Assembly: GCF_014042345.1 (NCBI RefSeq)
Contig: NZ_JACEZT010000010.1
Span: 124,001 to 188,000, forward strand
Length of the DNA stretch: 64,000 nucleotides
Direction: 5' to 3'
Origin: Rugamonas brunnea
GTDB lineage: Bacteria; Pseudomonadota; Gammaproteobacteria; Burkholderiales; Burkholderiaceae_D
The position numbers were made by a program, and so were the translations under genes. Under the pieces are notes generated by a model. That model was not told where the DNA came from. It searched no databases and was given only the letters and a program-made list of their open reading frames with translations. Position 1 is the stretch's first letter. Each line of letters begins with the position of its first letter. Shown one piece after another: positions 28,897 to 37,941 of the stretch.

Positions 28897-29514
28897 ATGA
28901 ACAAACCCAACCTCCCTCTCGCCCCTGCGCGCGGTCCCGCCGAGCACGAGGTACGCGCTCAAATTGTCGCCGAAGCCACCAAGCACTTCGGCCTGTATGG
29001 TTACCAGAAGACCACCGTTTCCGACCTTGCCAAGGCGATCGGCTTTTCCAAGGCCTATATCTACAAATTCTTCGAATCCAAGCAAGCGATCGGCGAAGTG
29101 ATTTGCGGCAATTGCATCAGCCAGCTCGAAGCGGAGATGAAAGCCGCCATCGCCAGCACCGACCGGCCGCCGGAACAGTTGCGGCGCATGTTCAAGGCCG
29201 CCGTGGAAGCCGGCCTGCGCCTGCTGTTCGAAGACCGCAAGTTATATGACATCGCGGCATCGGCCGCGACCGAGCGCTGGCAGGTGGTGCTTGACTACGA
29301 GGCGCACCTCGGCGCCATGTTGCGGGACATCCTGCGCCAGGGGCGCGAAAGCGGGGAATTCGAGCGCAAGACGCCGCTCGACGAAACCGCCAGCGCAATC
29401 TTCCTGGTCATGCGCCCCTACCTCAATCCCCTGCTCTTGCAGTACAACCTGGACTGCACGGACGACGCCCCGGCCCTCTTGTCCAGCCTGGTGCTGCGCA
29501 GCCTGTCCCCCTAA
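28897..29514 (+). CDS. TetR/AcrR-family transcriptional regulator of the RND efflux locus
   Basis: A 205-residue repressor-type protein. The N-terminal helix-turn-helix is typical (TTVSDLAKAIGFSKAYIYKF, about residues 44-63). The C-terminal ligand domain is all-helical with a TetR_C-like pattern. The start at ATG 28897 (MNKPNLPLAPARG) is preferred over a reading from 28834, which would run through the operator. It sits between the channel gene and the adaptor/pump genes, and all three promoters carry the same 22-bp site, so the simplest model is that this protein represses all three and is released by a pump substrate. Confidence 0.92.
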   Translation: MNKPNLPLAPARGPAEHEVRAQIVAEATKHFGLYGYQKTTVSDLAKAIGFSKAYIYKFFESKQAIGEVICGNCISQLEAEMKAAIASTDRPPEQLRRMFKAAVEAGLRLLFEDRKLYDIAASAATERWQVVLDYEAHLGAMLRDILRQGRESGEFERKTPLDETASAIFLVMRPYLNPLLLQYNLDCTDDAPALLSSLVLRSLSP

Positions 29515-29537
29515 AAATACGCGCAGGCGACGGTGTG

Positions 29538-29559
29538 TGACCGTTGACAAAATTAGTCA
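29538..29559. promoter_or_regulatory. TetR-type operator, copy 3 (adaptor-pump promoter)
   Basis: TGACC-N12-AGTCA, 22 bp. It covers the -35 hexamer TTGACA (29544-29549) and most of the spacer of the promoter described next, a position that would block RNA polymerase. Confidence 0.7.
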
Positions 29560-29572
29560 CTAGTCCCAAAAT
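29544..29572 (+). promoter_or_regulatory. Sigma-70 promoter of the adaptor-pump-SDR operon
   Basis: Perfect -35 box TTGACA (29544-29549), 17-bp spacer, and CAAAAT (29567-29572, 4 of 6) as -10. The adaptor ATG is 32 bp further on, with AGGGGA as ribosome binding site. The third operator overlaps it. Confidence 0.6.
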
Positions 29573-29604
29573 GAAACCCTGTCTGGTTTTCTTAGGGGAT
29601 TCCC

Positions 29605-30741
29605 ATGTGCCGCCGCCTCGCCCTTCCTGCTGTCATGGCAGCCTTGCCGTTCGCACTGGTCGCCTGCGGCGACCATGCGCAATCCGATCCGCGCACCGCC
29701 ATGCCGCTGGTGCGCGCCGCCACTGTCCAAAACGCCACCACCGGGTCGCGCGCCTTCACCGGCATCGTCGCCGCCCGGGTCCAGAGCGACCTCGGTTTCC
29801 GGGTGCCCGGCAAAGTGCTGGAACGCCTGGTCGATGCCGGACAAACCGTCCGGCGCGGCCAGGTCCTGATGCGGATCGATCCCGCCGACCTGAAGCTGGC
29901 AGCCCATGCCCAGCAGGAGGCCGTCGCCGCCGCCCGCGCCCGGGCCAAACAGACTGCCGAAGACGAAGCCCGCTACCAGAGCCTGCGCGGCACCGGCGCC
30001 ATCTCCGCTTCGGCCTATGACCAGGCCAAGGCGGCGGCCGATGCCGCCCGCGCGCAGCTCAGTGCGGCCGAAGCCCAGGCCGAAGTGGCGCACAACGCCA
30101 ACCGTTACGCGGAACTGGTGGCCGACGCCGATGGCGTGGTCATGGACACGCTGGCCGAACCCGGCCAGGTGGTCGGCGCGGGCCAGACTGTGGTGCGCGT
30201 GGCGCACGCGGGCCGCCGGGATGCCATCATCCAGTTGCCGGAAACCCTGCGCCCGGCGCTTGGCGCCAGCGCGACGGCCACGCTGTTCGGCCGCGAAGAT
30301 CACGCCGTTTCGGCCAAACTGCGGCAATTGTCGGACACCGCCGACCGCCTGACCCGTACCTTCGAGGCGCGCTATGTGCTCGACGGGGAGCTGTCGAACG
30401 CGCCGCTGGGCGCCACGGTCACCATCCGTATCGCGGACACGCCGGCGGCGCCGCCAGTGACGGCGCAAGCGGCAGCCCAGGCGACGCCGGCCGGTCTGTC
30501 GGTGCCGCTCGCCGCCCTGTACGACGCCGGCAAAGGGCCTGGGGTCTGGGTCATCCAGGGCGCGCCGGCCAAGGTGTCGTGGCGGCCGGTGACGGTCCAG
30601 CGGCTGGGTGACGACGAAGCGCGCGTCACGGGCCAGCTCAGGCAAGGCGAGCGGATCGTTGCGCTCGGCGCCCACCTGCTGCGTGAAGGCGAGCAAGTGC
30701 GCCTGGCCGACGCCGGCGCCGCCGTGGGAGCACGGCCATGA
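29605..30741 (+). CDS. RND efflux periplasmic adaptor lipoprotein (membrane fusion protein)
   Basis: A 378-residue adaptor linking pump and outer-membrane channel. Lipoprotein signal MCRRLALPAVMAALPFALVAC (C21). Then barrel-sandwich/lipoyl half (GFRVPGKVLERLVDAGQTVR), alpha-helical hairpin (about 95-175, Ala/Gln-rich), second lipoyl half (ADADGVVMDTLAEPGQVVGA) and beta-barrel/membrane-proximal domains ending GERIVALGAHLLREGEQVRL. Its stop overlaps the pump start by 4 bp (ATGA), which indicates translational coupling. Length and domain order are normal for the HlyD_D23/AcrA type. Confidence 0.93.
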   Translation: MCRRLALPAVMAALPFALVACGDHAQSDPRTAMPLVRAATVQNATTGSRAFTGIVAARVQSDLGFRVPGKVLERLVDAGQTVRRGQVLMRIDPADLKLAAHAQQEAVAAARARAKQTAEDEARYQSLRGTGAISASAYDQAKAAADAARAQLSAAEAQAEVAHNANRYAELVADADGVVMDTLAEPGQVVGAGQTVVRVAHAGRRDAIIQLPETLRPALGASATATLFGREDHAVSAKLRQLSDTADRLTRTFEARYVLDGELSNAPLGATVTIRIADTPAAPPVTAQAAAQATPAGLSVPLAALYDAGKGPGVWVIQGAPAKVSWRPVTVQRLGDDEARVTGQLRQGERIVALGAHLLREGEQVRLADAGAAVGARP

Positions 30742-33700
30742 GCGAGCGCCGTTTCAACCTGTCCGCGCTCGCCGTGCGCGAGCGCGCCGTCACCCTGTTC
30801 CTGATCTGCCTGATCAGCCTGGCCGGACTGGTCGCCTTCTTCAAACTGGGACGGGCGGAAGATCCCGCCTTCACGGTCAAGGTGATGACGGTCGTCACCG
30901 CCTGGCCCGGCGCCAGCGCGCAGGAGATGCAGGACCAGGTGGCCGAAAAGCTGGAAAAGCGGCTGCAGGAATTGCGCTGGTACGACCGCAGCGAAACCTA
31001 CACCCGGCCCGGCCTGGCGTTCACGACCCTGACCTTGCTCGACACCACCCCGCCGTCCGAAGTGCCGGAGCAGTTCTACCAGGCGCGCAAGAAAGTCGCG
31101 GATGAAGCCGCCAACCTGCCCGCCGGCGTGATCGGCCCCATGGTCAACGACGAATACTCGGACGTCACCTTCGCCCTGTATGCGCTCAAGGCCAAGGGCG
31201 AGCAGCAGCGCGTGCTGGTGCGCGACGCGGAGACGCTGCGCCAGCGCCTGCTGCACGTGCCGGGCGTCAAGAAGGTCAACATCGTCGGCGAACAGGCCGA
31301 GCGCATTTACGTCGAGTTCTCACATGAGCGCCTGGCCACGCTGGGCATCAGCCCGCAAGAAGTGTTCGCCGCCCTGAACAGCCAGAACGCCCTGACCCCG
31401 GCCGGTTCCGTGGAAACCCGGGGGCCGCAAGTGTTCATCCGCCTCGACGGCGCCTTCGACCAGTTGCAGAAGATCCGCGACACGCCCATCGTGGCGCAGG
31501 GCCGCACCCTGAAGCTGTCCGACATCGCCACCGTCCAGCGCGGCTATGAGGACCCGGCCACGTTCATGATCCGCAACGGCGGCGAGCCGGCGCTGCTGCT
31601 TGGCGTCGTCATGCGCGACGGCTGGAACGGGCTGGACCTGGGCAAGGCGCTCGATCAGGAAGTCCATGCGATCAACGCCGACCTGCCGCTGGGCCTGGGC
31701 TTGAGCAAGGTCACCGACCAGGCCGTCAACATCAGTGCGGCGGTCGATGAATTCATGGTCAAATTCTTCGTGGCGCTGCTGGTGGTGATGGTGGTGTGCT
31801 TCATTAGCATGGGCTGGCGCGTGGGGATCGTGGTCGCCGCCGCCGTGCCGCTGACGCTGGCCACGGTGTTCGTCGTAATGGCCGCGACCGGCAAGAACTT
31901 CGACCGCATCACGCTGGGCTCGCTGATCCTGGGGCTGGGCTTGCTGGTGGACGACGCCATCATCGCCATCGAAATGATGGTGGTCAAGATGGAAGAAGGC
32001 TACAGCCGCGTCGCCGCCTCCGCCTATGCCTGGAGCCATACGGCCGCGCCCATGCTGGCGGGCACGCTGGTCACGGCGGTCGGCTTCATGCCCAACGGTT
32101 TCGCCCGCTCCAGCGCCGGCGAGTACACCAGCAACATGTTCTGGATCGTCGGCATTTCCTTGATCGCCTCATGGGTGGTGGCGGTGGTGTTCACCCCCTA
32201 CCTGGGCGTCAAGCTGCTGCCCGAGCTGAAGCAGGTCGCCGGCGGCCATGATGCGCTGTACGACACGCCGCGCTACCACCGCTTCCGCCAGGTGCTCGCG
32301 CGCGTGATCGCCCGCAAGTGGCTGGCGGCCGGCACGGTGGTCGGCCTGTTCGTTCTGGCCATCGCCGGCATGGCCATCGTCAAGAAACAATTCTTCCCGA
32401 TCTCGGACCGGCCGGAAGTGCTGGTGGAAGTGCAAATGCCGTATGGCACGGCGATCAGCCAGACCAGCGGCGCCGCCGGCAAGATCGAGGCATGGCTCGC
32501 CAAGCAGCCAGAGGCGAAGATCGTCACGGCCTACGTGGGCCAGGGCGCGCCGCGCTTCTTCATGGCGATGGGACCGGAACTGCCCGATCCCTCTTTCGCC
32601 AAGATCGTGATCCGCACCGAAAACCCGGACCAGCGCGAGGCGTTGAAGATGCGCTTGCGCGCGGCGGTCGCCGACGGCCTGGCCGCCGAAGCGCGCGTGC
32701 GCGTCACCCAGCTGGTGTTCGGCCCGTATTCGCCATTCCCTGTCGCCTACCGCGTGGCCGGCCCCGACCCGGACAAGCTGCGCAGCATCGCCGCCGAGGT
32801 GGAAAGCCTGATGGCCGCCAGTCCGATGATGCGCACGGTCAATAACGACTGGGGCACCCGTACGCCGACGTTACATTTCAGCCTGCAGCAAGACCGCTTG
32901 CAAGCCGTGGGACTAACATCCAGCGCCGCCGCGCAGCAATTGCAGTTCCTGCTCAGCGGCGTGCCGCTCACCGCCGTGCGCGAAGACATCCGCACCGTGC
33001 AGATCGTGGCCCGCTCGGCCCGTCCAGGCAGCGACGCCCGGATCGATCTCGCCAAACTGAACGACTTCACCCTGACCGGCGCCAACGGCCAACGCATCCC
33101 CTTGTCGCAGGTGGGCAACGTCGAGGTGCGCGCGGAAGAGCCGGTGATCCGCCGGCGCGACCGCATGCCGACCATCACCATGCGCGGCGATATCGCCGAA
33201 GGCTTGCAACCGCCGGACGTGTCGAACGCCATCACCAAACAATTGCAGCCCATCGTGGAGCGGCTGCCGGCCGGGTACTCCATCGAAGAAGCCGGTTCCA
33301 TCGAGGAATCGGGCAAGGCGACCAAGGCCATGTTGCCGCTGTTCCCCATCATGCTGGCGGCCACCCTGCTGATCATCATCTTCCAGGTGCGCTCGATCTC
33401 CGCGATGATCATGGTCTTCCTGACCAGTCCGCTTGGGCTGATCGGCGTCGTGCCCACGCTGATCCTGTTCCGGCAACCGTTCGGCATCAACGCGCTGGTG
33501 GGATTGATCGCGCTGTCGGGCATCCTGATGCGCAACACGCTGATCCTAATCGGCCAAATCCAGCACAACAAGGATGCCGGACTGAGCCCCTTCCATGCGG
33601 TGGTCGAGGCGACCGTGCAGCGCTCGCGTCCGGTGATCCTGACGGCGCTGGCGGCCATCCTGGCCTTCATCCCGCTGACCCACTCGGTGTTCTGGGGCAC

Positions 33701-33881
33701 CCTGGCCTACACGCTGATCGGCGGCACCTTCGCCGGCACCATCCTGACCCTGGTGTTCCTGCCGGCCATGTATGCCATCTGGTTCAGGATCAAGCCGGAC
33801 CAGGCCAGCGAGCAACCGGCTGCCATGCCGCACCACGGCAACGTGGCCTCCATCGCCAAGACCGGCACCGGCGCAGGCTGA
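30738..33881 (+). CDS. RND (HAE1-type) efflux pump, inner-membrane permease
   Basis: A 1047-residue proton-driven multidrug or toxic-compound exporter. The 12-helix plan is visible: TM1 at about 15-35 ([19 protein letters not shown]), two large periplasmic loops (about 40-330 and 555-850), and TM4 carrying [15 protein letters not shown], which holds the two proton-relay aspartates of the family. The C-terminal half repeats the fold ([31 protein letters not shown]). RND pumps of this divergent HAE1 branch export drugs, dyes or solvents; the substrate is not predictable. Coupled to the adaptor gene by a 4-bp overlap and followed by an SDR gene 65 bp later. Confidence 0.95.
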   Translation: MSERRFNLSALAVRERAVTLFLICLISLAGLVAFFKLGRAEDPAFTVKVMTVVTAWPGASAQEMQDQVAEKLEKRLQELRWYDRSETYTRPGLAFTTLTLLDTTPPSEVPEQFYQARKKVADEAANLPAGVIGPMVNDEYSDVTFALYALKAKGEQQRVLVRDAETLRQRLLHVPGVKKVNIVGEQAERIYVEFSHERLATLGISPQEVFAALNSQNALTPAGSVETRGPQVFIRLDGAFDQLQKIRDTPIVAQGRTLKLSDIATVQRGYEDPATFMIRNGGEPALLLGVVMRDGWNGLDLGKALDQEVHAINADLPLGLGLSKVTDQAVNISAAVDEFMVKFFVALLVVMVVCFISMGWRVGIVVAAAVPLTLATVFVVMAATGKNFDRITLGSLILGLGLLVDDAIIAIEMMVVKMEEGYSRVAASAYAWSHTAAPMLAGTLVTAVGFMPNGFARSSAGEYTSNMFWIVGISLIASWVVAVVFTPYLGVKLLPELKQVAGGHDALYDTPRYHRFRQVLARVIARKWLAAGTVVGLFVLAIAGMAIVKKQFFPISDRPEVLVEVQMPYGTAISQTSGAAGKIEAWLAKQPEAKIVTAYVGQGAPRFFMAMGPELPDPSFAKIVIRTENPDQREALKMRLRAAVADGLAAEARVRVTQLVFGPYSPFPVAYRVAGPDPDKLRSIAAEVESLMAASPMMRTVNNDWGTRTPTLHFSLQQDRLQAVGLTSSAAAQQLQFLLSGVPLTAVREDIRTVQIVARSARPGSDARIDLAKLNDFTLTGANGQRIPLSQVGNVEVRAEEPVIRRRDRMPTITMRGDIAEGLQPPDVSNAITKQLQPIVERLPAGYSIEEAGSIEESGKATKAMLPLFPIMLAATLLIIIFQVRSISAMIMVFLTSPLGLIGVVPTLILFRQPFGINALVGLIALSGILMRNTLILIGQIQHNKDAGLSPFHAVVEATVQRSRPVILTALAAILAFIPLTHSVFWGTLAYTLIGGTFAGTILTLVFLPAMYAIWFRIKPDQASEQPAAMPHHGNVASIAKTGTGAG

Positions 33882-33946
33882 GCACCGGGCAGCCTTTTTC
33901 GCCGCGTTACGCATTCCCCTATTCACCCATATCGAAGGAACTCATT

Positions 33947-34753
33947 ATGTCGAATCCAACAATTGTCGTGATCACCGGCGTCTCGTCGGGCATTGGACGT
34001 GTCACCGCAGAAAAATTTGCCAAACGCGGCTGCAAGGTCTTCGGCACCGTGCGCAACACGGCAACGGCCCAGCCTATCCCGGGCGTGCAACTGATCGAGA
34101 TGGACGTGCGCGACGATGCATCCGTTCAACGCGGAATCGCCGCCGTCATCGCCCAAGCCGGACGCGTCGATGTGCTGGTCAACAACGCGGGCGGCACGCT
34201 GCTCGGCGCGGTGGAGGAAACCTCGATCGCCGAGGCGCAGTCGCTGTTCGACACCAACGTGTTCGGCGCCCTGCGCACCATCCAGGCGGTGCTGCCGCAC
34301 ATGCGCGCGCAGCGCGCGGGACGCATCGTCAACATCAGCTCCGTGCTCGGCTTCCTGCCAGCGCCGTACATGGGCCTGTATTCGGCATCCAAGCACGCCG
34401 TCGAAGGCATGTCCGAGTCGCTGGACCATGAAGTGCGCAATTTGGGCATCCGCGTGGTGCTGGTCGAACCGTCGTATACCAAGACCAGCCTCGATGCCAA
34501 CGCGCCGGAAGCCGCCGCCAGCATCGGCGCCTATGATGCGCAGCGCGCCACCGTGGTACGCGCCATCGCCAACAGCGTCAACAACGCGCCGACGCCCGAT
34601 GGCGTGGCCGCCGCGGTGCTCGATGCGGCATTGGGCGCATGGAAGATGCGGCGCACGCCAAAAGGTGAAGCTTCACTGTTGAGCAAGCTGCGCCGCTTCA
34701 TGCCCGCCGGCCCGGTCGATGCCAGCCTGCGAAAAACATTCGGGCTGGCCTGA
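33947..34753 (+). CDS. Short-chain dehydrogenase/reductase (SDR)
   Basis: A 268-residue classical SDR. NAD(P)-binding motif [20 protein letters not shown] (TGxxxGxG) at the N-terminus, NNAG motif in [16 protein letters not shown], catalytic Ser in [12 protein letters not shown] and the YxxxK pair in [15 protein letters not shown]. An arginine in VRNTATAQP at the end of strand 2 suggests NADP preference. AAGGAA precedes the ATG. It follows the RND pump gene and may be the last gene of that operon, possibly modifying the exported or inducing compound; the substrate is unknown. Confidence 0.9.
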   Translation: MSNPTIVVITGVSSGIGRVTAEKFAKRGCKVFGTVRNTATAQPIPGVQLIEMDVRDDASVQRGIAAVIAQAGRVDVLVNNAGGTLLGAVEETSIAEAQSLFDTNVFGALRTIQAVLPHMRAQRAGRIVNISSVLGFLPAPYMGLYSASKHAVEGMSESLDHEVRNLGIRVVLVEPSYTKTSLDANAPEAAASIGAYDAQRATVVRAIANSVNNAPTPDGVAAAVLDAALGAWKMRRTPKGEASLLSKLRRFMPAGPVDASLRKTFGLA

Positions 34754-34836
34754 TACGCCGGCCCAACGATTGCCTCGGCCGCCTGATCACTTCACGCCCG
34801 CCAACATCCTGCTGCGTGAATTACCATCAGTTGCCA

Positions 34837-34876
34837 TTGACAACCAAATGGGCAACCCCATAAAATTAGTTGTCAA
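34837..34876. promoter_or_regulatory. Inverted repeat upstream of the marR-like gene
   Basis: TTGACAACCAA (34837-34847) and TTAGTTGTCAA (34866-34876) are an 11-bp inverted repeat with one mismatch, spaced 18 bp, ending 16 bp before the MarR start at 34893. The left arm contains TTGACA and could double as a -35 box. It is a good candidate for an autoregulatory MarR operator. Confidence 0.55.
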
Positions 34877-34892
34877 ACACAACCATACCGTC

Positions 34893-35351
34893 ATGACCAG
34901 CAAGGAAACCACAGCACAACTGTTGCGTGAAGTTGTACGCTTGTTCATACGCGACCAGCGCGAGAGTGCAGCGTGCATGGATGGCGGGCAGACTGTGCGC
35001 TGCCACATCCTGAACGAATTGCTGCGCAACGGCCCCCTGCCCCAACAAGCCCTTGTCGAAAGGCTCGGGCTGGACAAGGGCTGGATCAGCCGCGCGGTCG
35101 ACGCACTGAGCACGGAAGGAAGTTTGACCAGGCAAGTCAACGAACTGGACAAACGAAGTGTGATGCTAACCCTCACCGCACATGGCAAAGCGCGCGCCAC
35201 GTCACTGGATGCGCAATTAAACGGGCACGCGGAGACATTGCTGGCCTGTGTATCGCCCGACCAGCAAGCAGCCTTCCACAGCGCACTGCAATCCTTGAAG
35301 TGCGCCCTGCACAACCCTGATGAAAAATCGAGGACCACATGCCAGAAATAA
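34893..35351 (+). CDS. MarR-family transcriptional regulator
   Basis: A 152-residue winged-helix regulator. Core elements: CHILNELLRNGPLPQQALVE, then RLGLDKGWISRAVDALSTEG (recognition helix) and the wing LTRQVNELDKRSVMLTLTAHG, in classic MarR order. Start MTSKETTAQLLREV is chosen because the inverted repeat and promoter-like region lie just upstream; the longer open frame begins inside the SDR gene. Its 3' end overlaps the acetyltransferase gene by 13 bp, so the two form an operon. The ligand is unknown; control of the linked acetyltransferase is inferred. Confidence 0.88.
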   Translation: MTSKETTAQLLREVVRLFIRDQRESAACMDGGQTVRCHILNELLRNGPLPQQALVERLGLDKGWISRAVDALSTEGSLTRQVNELDKRSVMLTLTAHGKARATSLDAQLNGHAETLLACVSPDQQAAFHSALQSLKCALHNPDEKSRTTCQK

Positions 35352-35839
35352 CGCTACGCGCCATGCAGCCTGAGGATTGGGCGGACGTCCGCCGCATCTA
35401 TCTTGAAGGCATCGCCAGCGGCAACTCCACGTTCCAGACCGAAGCGCCAACCTGGGAGCAATGGGACGCGAACCACCTGCAAGCCTGCCGCCTGGTTGCC
35501 ATTCAAGACAATGGCATTGTCGGCTGGGCCGTCCTGGCCGCAATTTCGGCGCGGCCCGTTTACCGTGGAGTCGCGGAGGTGAGTGTCTATGTGGCCCCGT
35601 CCGTGCATGGCCAGGGCGTCGGCAGTACCCTGATGCATGAACTGGTGGCAGCATCGGAGCAACTCGGTTTCTGGACTTTACAGGCGGGCATATTTCCGGA
35701 AAACGTCGCGAGCCTGGCTTTGCATGCCCGCGTCGGATTCCGCCAGGTCGGCCGACGGGAAAAGATGGGGCAGTTACACGGCGCCTGGCGTGACGTCGTC
35801 CTCGTGGAGCGTCGCGTCGGCAGCGAAATGGCCGCCTAG
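35339..35839 (+). CDS. GNAT N-acetyltransferase, phosphinothricin-acetyltransferase-like
   Basis: A 166-residue acetyl-CoA-dependent N-acetyltransferase. Pattern ITLRAMQPEDWADVRRIYLE at the start, then VAEVSVYVAPSVHGQGVGST, where VHGQGVGS is the CoA pyrophosphate loop (Q/RxxGxG/A), and NVASLALHARVGFRQVGRRE. These are the features of the Pat/Bar/YncA group, whose members acetylate phosphinothricin, methionine sulfone or related amines. It overlaps the MarR gene and is likely regulated by it. The true substrate is not known. Confidence 0.85.
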   Translation: MPEITLRAMQPEDWADVRRIYLEGIASGNSTFQTEAPTWEQWDANHLQACRLVAIQDNGIVGWAVLAAISARPVYRGVAEVSVYVAPSVHGQGVGSTLMHELVAASEQLGFWTLQAGIFPENVASLALHARVGFRQVGRREKMGQLHGAWRDVVLVERRVGSEMAA

Positions 35840-35983
35840 CGTTGGCAAGGCAAGGCTTCAAGGCGCCATCCACCTGCCTTACAATGACAGAGCTGGCGGT
35901 GCCTGTTCATATCCGCCGTCACCCTACAAAGAACCCTTCCCATTCGCGGCCCGCGCCATCCTGTCCAGAAAGGCAAACGCACC

Positions 35984-36610
35984 ATGAGTTTTCCTGATTT
36001 TTTCGACCAGGTCCCCACCATCACCGTGCATGACGGCCTGGCAGAAATGCTGGGTGCATGCACCGACGGCATGATCACCTACCGCTATATCGACGCCGTC
36101 CGGCTGGCCGGACACTCGTGCCCGACGGTCGCCGGCGCCTACCTCATGACGCGGCGCGCCCTGAACGCCTTGTACCCCGACGGTACCCCGGAGCGCGGCG
36201 CGTTGCGGGTACGGTTTGCTGCGGCGCAGGACGAAGGCGTAAGTGGCGTCATCGGCAGCGTCATCGGCCTGATCACGGGCGCGGCAGGCATCGGCGGCTT
36301 CAAAGGCATAGGCGGCAACTTCCAGCGCCAGCATCTGCTGCAATATGGCGTCGGCGGCGACGGCGAAGTGGTGTTCGAACGCGGCGACAACGGTGCGGCT
36401 GTCCGGCTCAGCATGCACATGCAGCGGGTGCCAGCCGACCCGGGCATGAGTGTCCTGTTGAGAAAAATTCTCGACGGCGTCGCCACGCCGGACGACAAGC
36501 GCGGCTTCGCCACCTTGTGGCAGGGACGCGTCCAACGCATCCTGATCGATCATGTGGACGACCCCGAGCTCTTCACCGTTACCGCCTTGGCGCCGCCTGC
36601 GGCGCAGTGA
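35984..36610 (+). CDS. FmdE-like domain protein, function unknown
   Basis: A 208-residue soluble protein. Residues 15-60 (TVHDGLAEMLGACTDGMI, then RLAGHSCPTVAGAYLMTRRA) resemble the FmdE family, whose conserved Gly-His-x-Cys-Pro motif binds a metal; the partner histidine in VHDGL is in place. A glycine-rich segment GLITGAAGIGGFKGIGGN follows. FmdE proteins accompany molybdoenzymes in archaea, but no molybdoenzyme is nearby here. The next gene begins 4 bp after its stop, so the two are probably co-transcribed. I give no biochemical role. Confidence 0.65.
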   Translation: MSFPDFFDQVPTITVHDGLAEMLGACTDGMITYRYIDAVRLAGHSCPTVAGAYLMTRRALNALYPDGTPERGALRVRFAAAQDEGVSGVIGSVIGLITGAAGIGGFKGIGGNFQRQHLLQYGVGGDGEVVFERGDNGAAVRLSMHMQRVPADPGMSVLLRKILDGVATPDDKRGFATLWQGRVQRILIDHVDDPELFTVTALAPPAAQ

Positions 36611-36614
36611 CAGC

Positions 36615-37235
36615 ATGAGCGGCTCGCCCAGACCGTCAGCAGCACCCGCATACACCGGGTTGGACCAGCTATTGACGGCCGCGCGTCAATGCCGCGCCTG
36701 CGAAGCCCACCTTCCGCTCGGCCCCCGGCCAGTGTTGCAGGCAGGCGCTACGGCGCGCATCCTCATCGTCGGACAGGCGCCCGGCGCGCGCGTGCATGCC
36801 TCGGGCATACCTTGGGATGACGCTAGCGGAGAGCGCCTGCGCCGGTGGCTGGGTCTGGATGCGCCCCGCTTTTATGACGCGTCGACCATCGCGATCATCC
36901 CCATGGGATATTGTTATCCAGGCCGGGGAAACAGCGGCGACCTGCCGCCGCGCCGGGAATGCGCCACGCTGTGGCTCGATCAACTGTTGGCGGCGCTGCC
37001 CGACATTGAACTGACGCTACTGATCGGCCTGCACGCGCAGCGGCACTTTCTGGCCAATCGCCGCAAGTCGTCATTGACGGAAACGGTGCGGGCATGGCGT
37101 GAATTCGGCCCGCGCTATCTGCCGTTGCCGCATCCCTCGCCGCGCAACACGCCCTGGTTCCAGCGTCATCCCTGGTTCGAGGACGAGCTATTACCCACGC
37201 TGCGCGAACGGATCGCATCGCTGACCGCGAAGTGA
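36615..37235 (+). CDS. Uracil-DNA glycosylase superfamily protein with Fe-S type cysteine pattern
   Basis: A 206-residue protein of the family 4/5-like uracil-DNA glycosylases, which excise uracil from DNA. Motif 1 is ILIVGQAPGARVHASGIPWD, the DNA-intercalation motif is LPLPHPSPRNTPW, and the four cysteines CRAC (C-x2-C) and GYC-x15-C (in RRECATLWL) match the [4Fe-4S]-binding pattern. Start at ATG 36615, 4 bp after the FmdE-like gene. The motif 1 context differs from textbook UDGa (GEAPG), so activity may differ. Convergent with the DUF488 gene 85 bp away. Confidence 0.82.
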   Translation: MSGSPRPSAAPAYTGLDQLLTAARQCRACEAHLPLGPRPVLQAGATARILIVGQAPGARVHASGIPWDDASGERLRRWLGLDAPRFYDASTIAIIPMGYCYPGRGNSGDLPPRRECATLWLDQLLAALPDIELTLLIGLHAQRHFLANRRKSSLTETVRAWREFGPRYLPLPHPSPRNTPWFQRHPWFEDELLPTLRERIASLTAK

Positions 37236-37320
37236 CCACGGCCAAGCAAGCAATGCGCACAGCCGCATCGCGCCAAGGAAGCCGGTAATCCACTGCGCAC
37301 GGACTCGCATGGAACAGGCT

Positions 37321-37707
37321 TCAGCCTTGCTGCAGCCGCAATAACGCGTCGCGCAGCACCACTGCCTGATTGTGTTCCGTGTCCTTCGCGCCATACACCA
37401 GCGTCATCGGCTGGCCAGCGGCGTCGGCCAGCAGGCTGCGCATGCGCGCCAATTGTTCATCGGTATGCAGTTCGGCCAGATAGCGTTGCCGGAACTCGTC
37501 CCAGCGCTGCGGATCGTGGCCGAACCATTTGCGCAAGGCGTCGCTCGGCGCGATCGCCTGCATCCACTGGGCCAATTTGAGTGTTTCCCTGCTGCGTCCA
37601 CGGGGCCAGACACGGTCAACCAGCACCCGGTAGCCGTCGTCCGGGCTCGCGTCGTCGTACGCTCGCTTGATCAAGATTGTCGAAGCCTTACGCTTGGCAT
37701 GCGCCAT
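37321..37707 (-). CDS. DUF488-family protein
   Basis: A 128-residue cytoplasmic protein with the family signature GYRVLVDRVWPRGRSRETLK, then FGHDPQRWDEFRQRYLAEL and a C-terminal VYGAKDTEHNQAVVLRDALL. Start at MAHAKRKASTILIKRAYD, with GGAG 6 bp upstream; a longer open frame reaches 37800 without a ribosome binding site. DUF488 proteins are widespread, usually about 120 residues, and of unknown function. The gap from 37708 to 37941 contains no gene and no clear promoter. Confidence 0.85.
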   Translation of the reverse strand: MAHAKRKASTILIKRAYDDASPDDGYRVLVDRVWPRGRSRETLKLAQWMQAIAPSDALRKWFGHDPQRWDEFRQRYLAELHTDEQLARMRSLLADAAGQPMTLVYGAKDTEHNQAVVLRDALLRLQQG

Positions 37708-37941
37708 ACCGTGCTCCTTAGCAAAATCAGCCCTGCCACGCAGACCAGGAAACTCACCACCATGGTAGCGGAAAATGGTCTCCACCAGCCACCACGCCAA
37801 TCGTCAATCGCTCGCCGGCATCGCCGTGTCCCGGCTGTGCCCTGTCTATTTGCTCTCCATCAAGAATGGCGTTCCCAGCCTGCCTAGAATTGCAATTTGG
37901 CAGCGCGCAATCGCGCTGGCGCATTTTCTGACCGGGAGAAC

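Noticed and set aside
35875..35890. 14-bp word GCCTTACAATGACA shared with 24607-24620
   Set aside because: A match of this length is expected by chance in 64 kb and flanks do not align; not treated as a repeat family.
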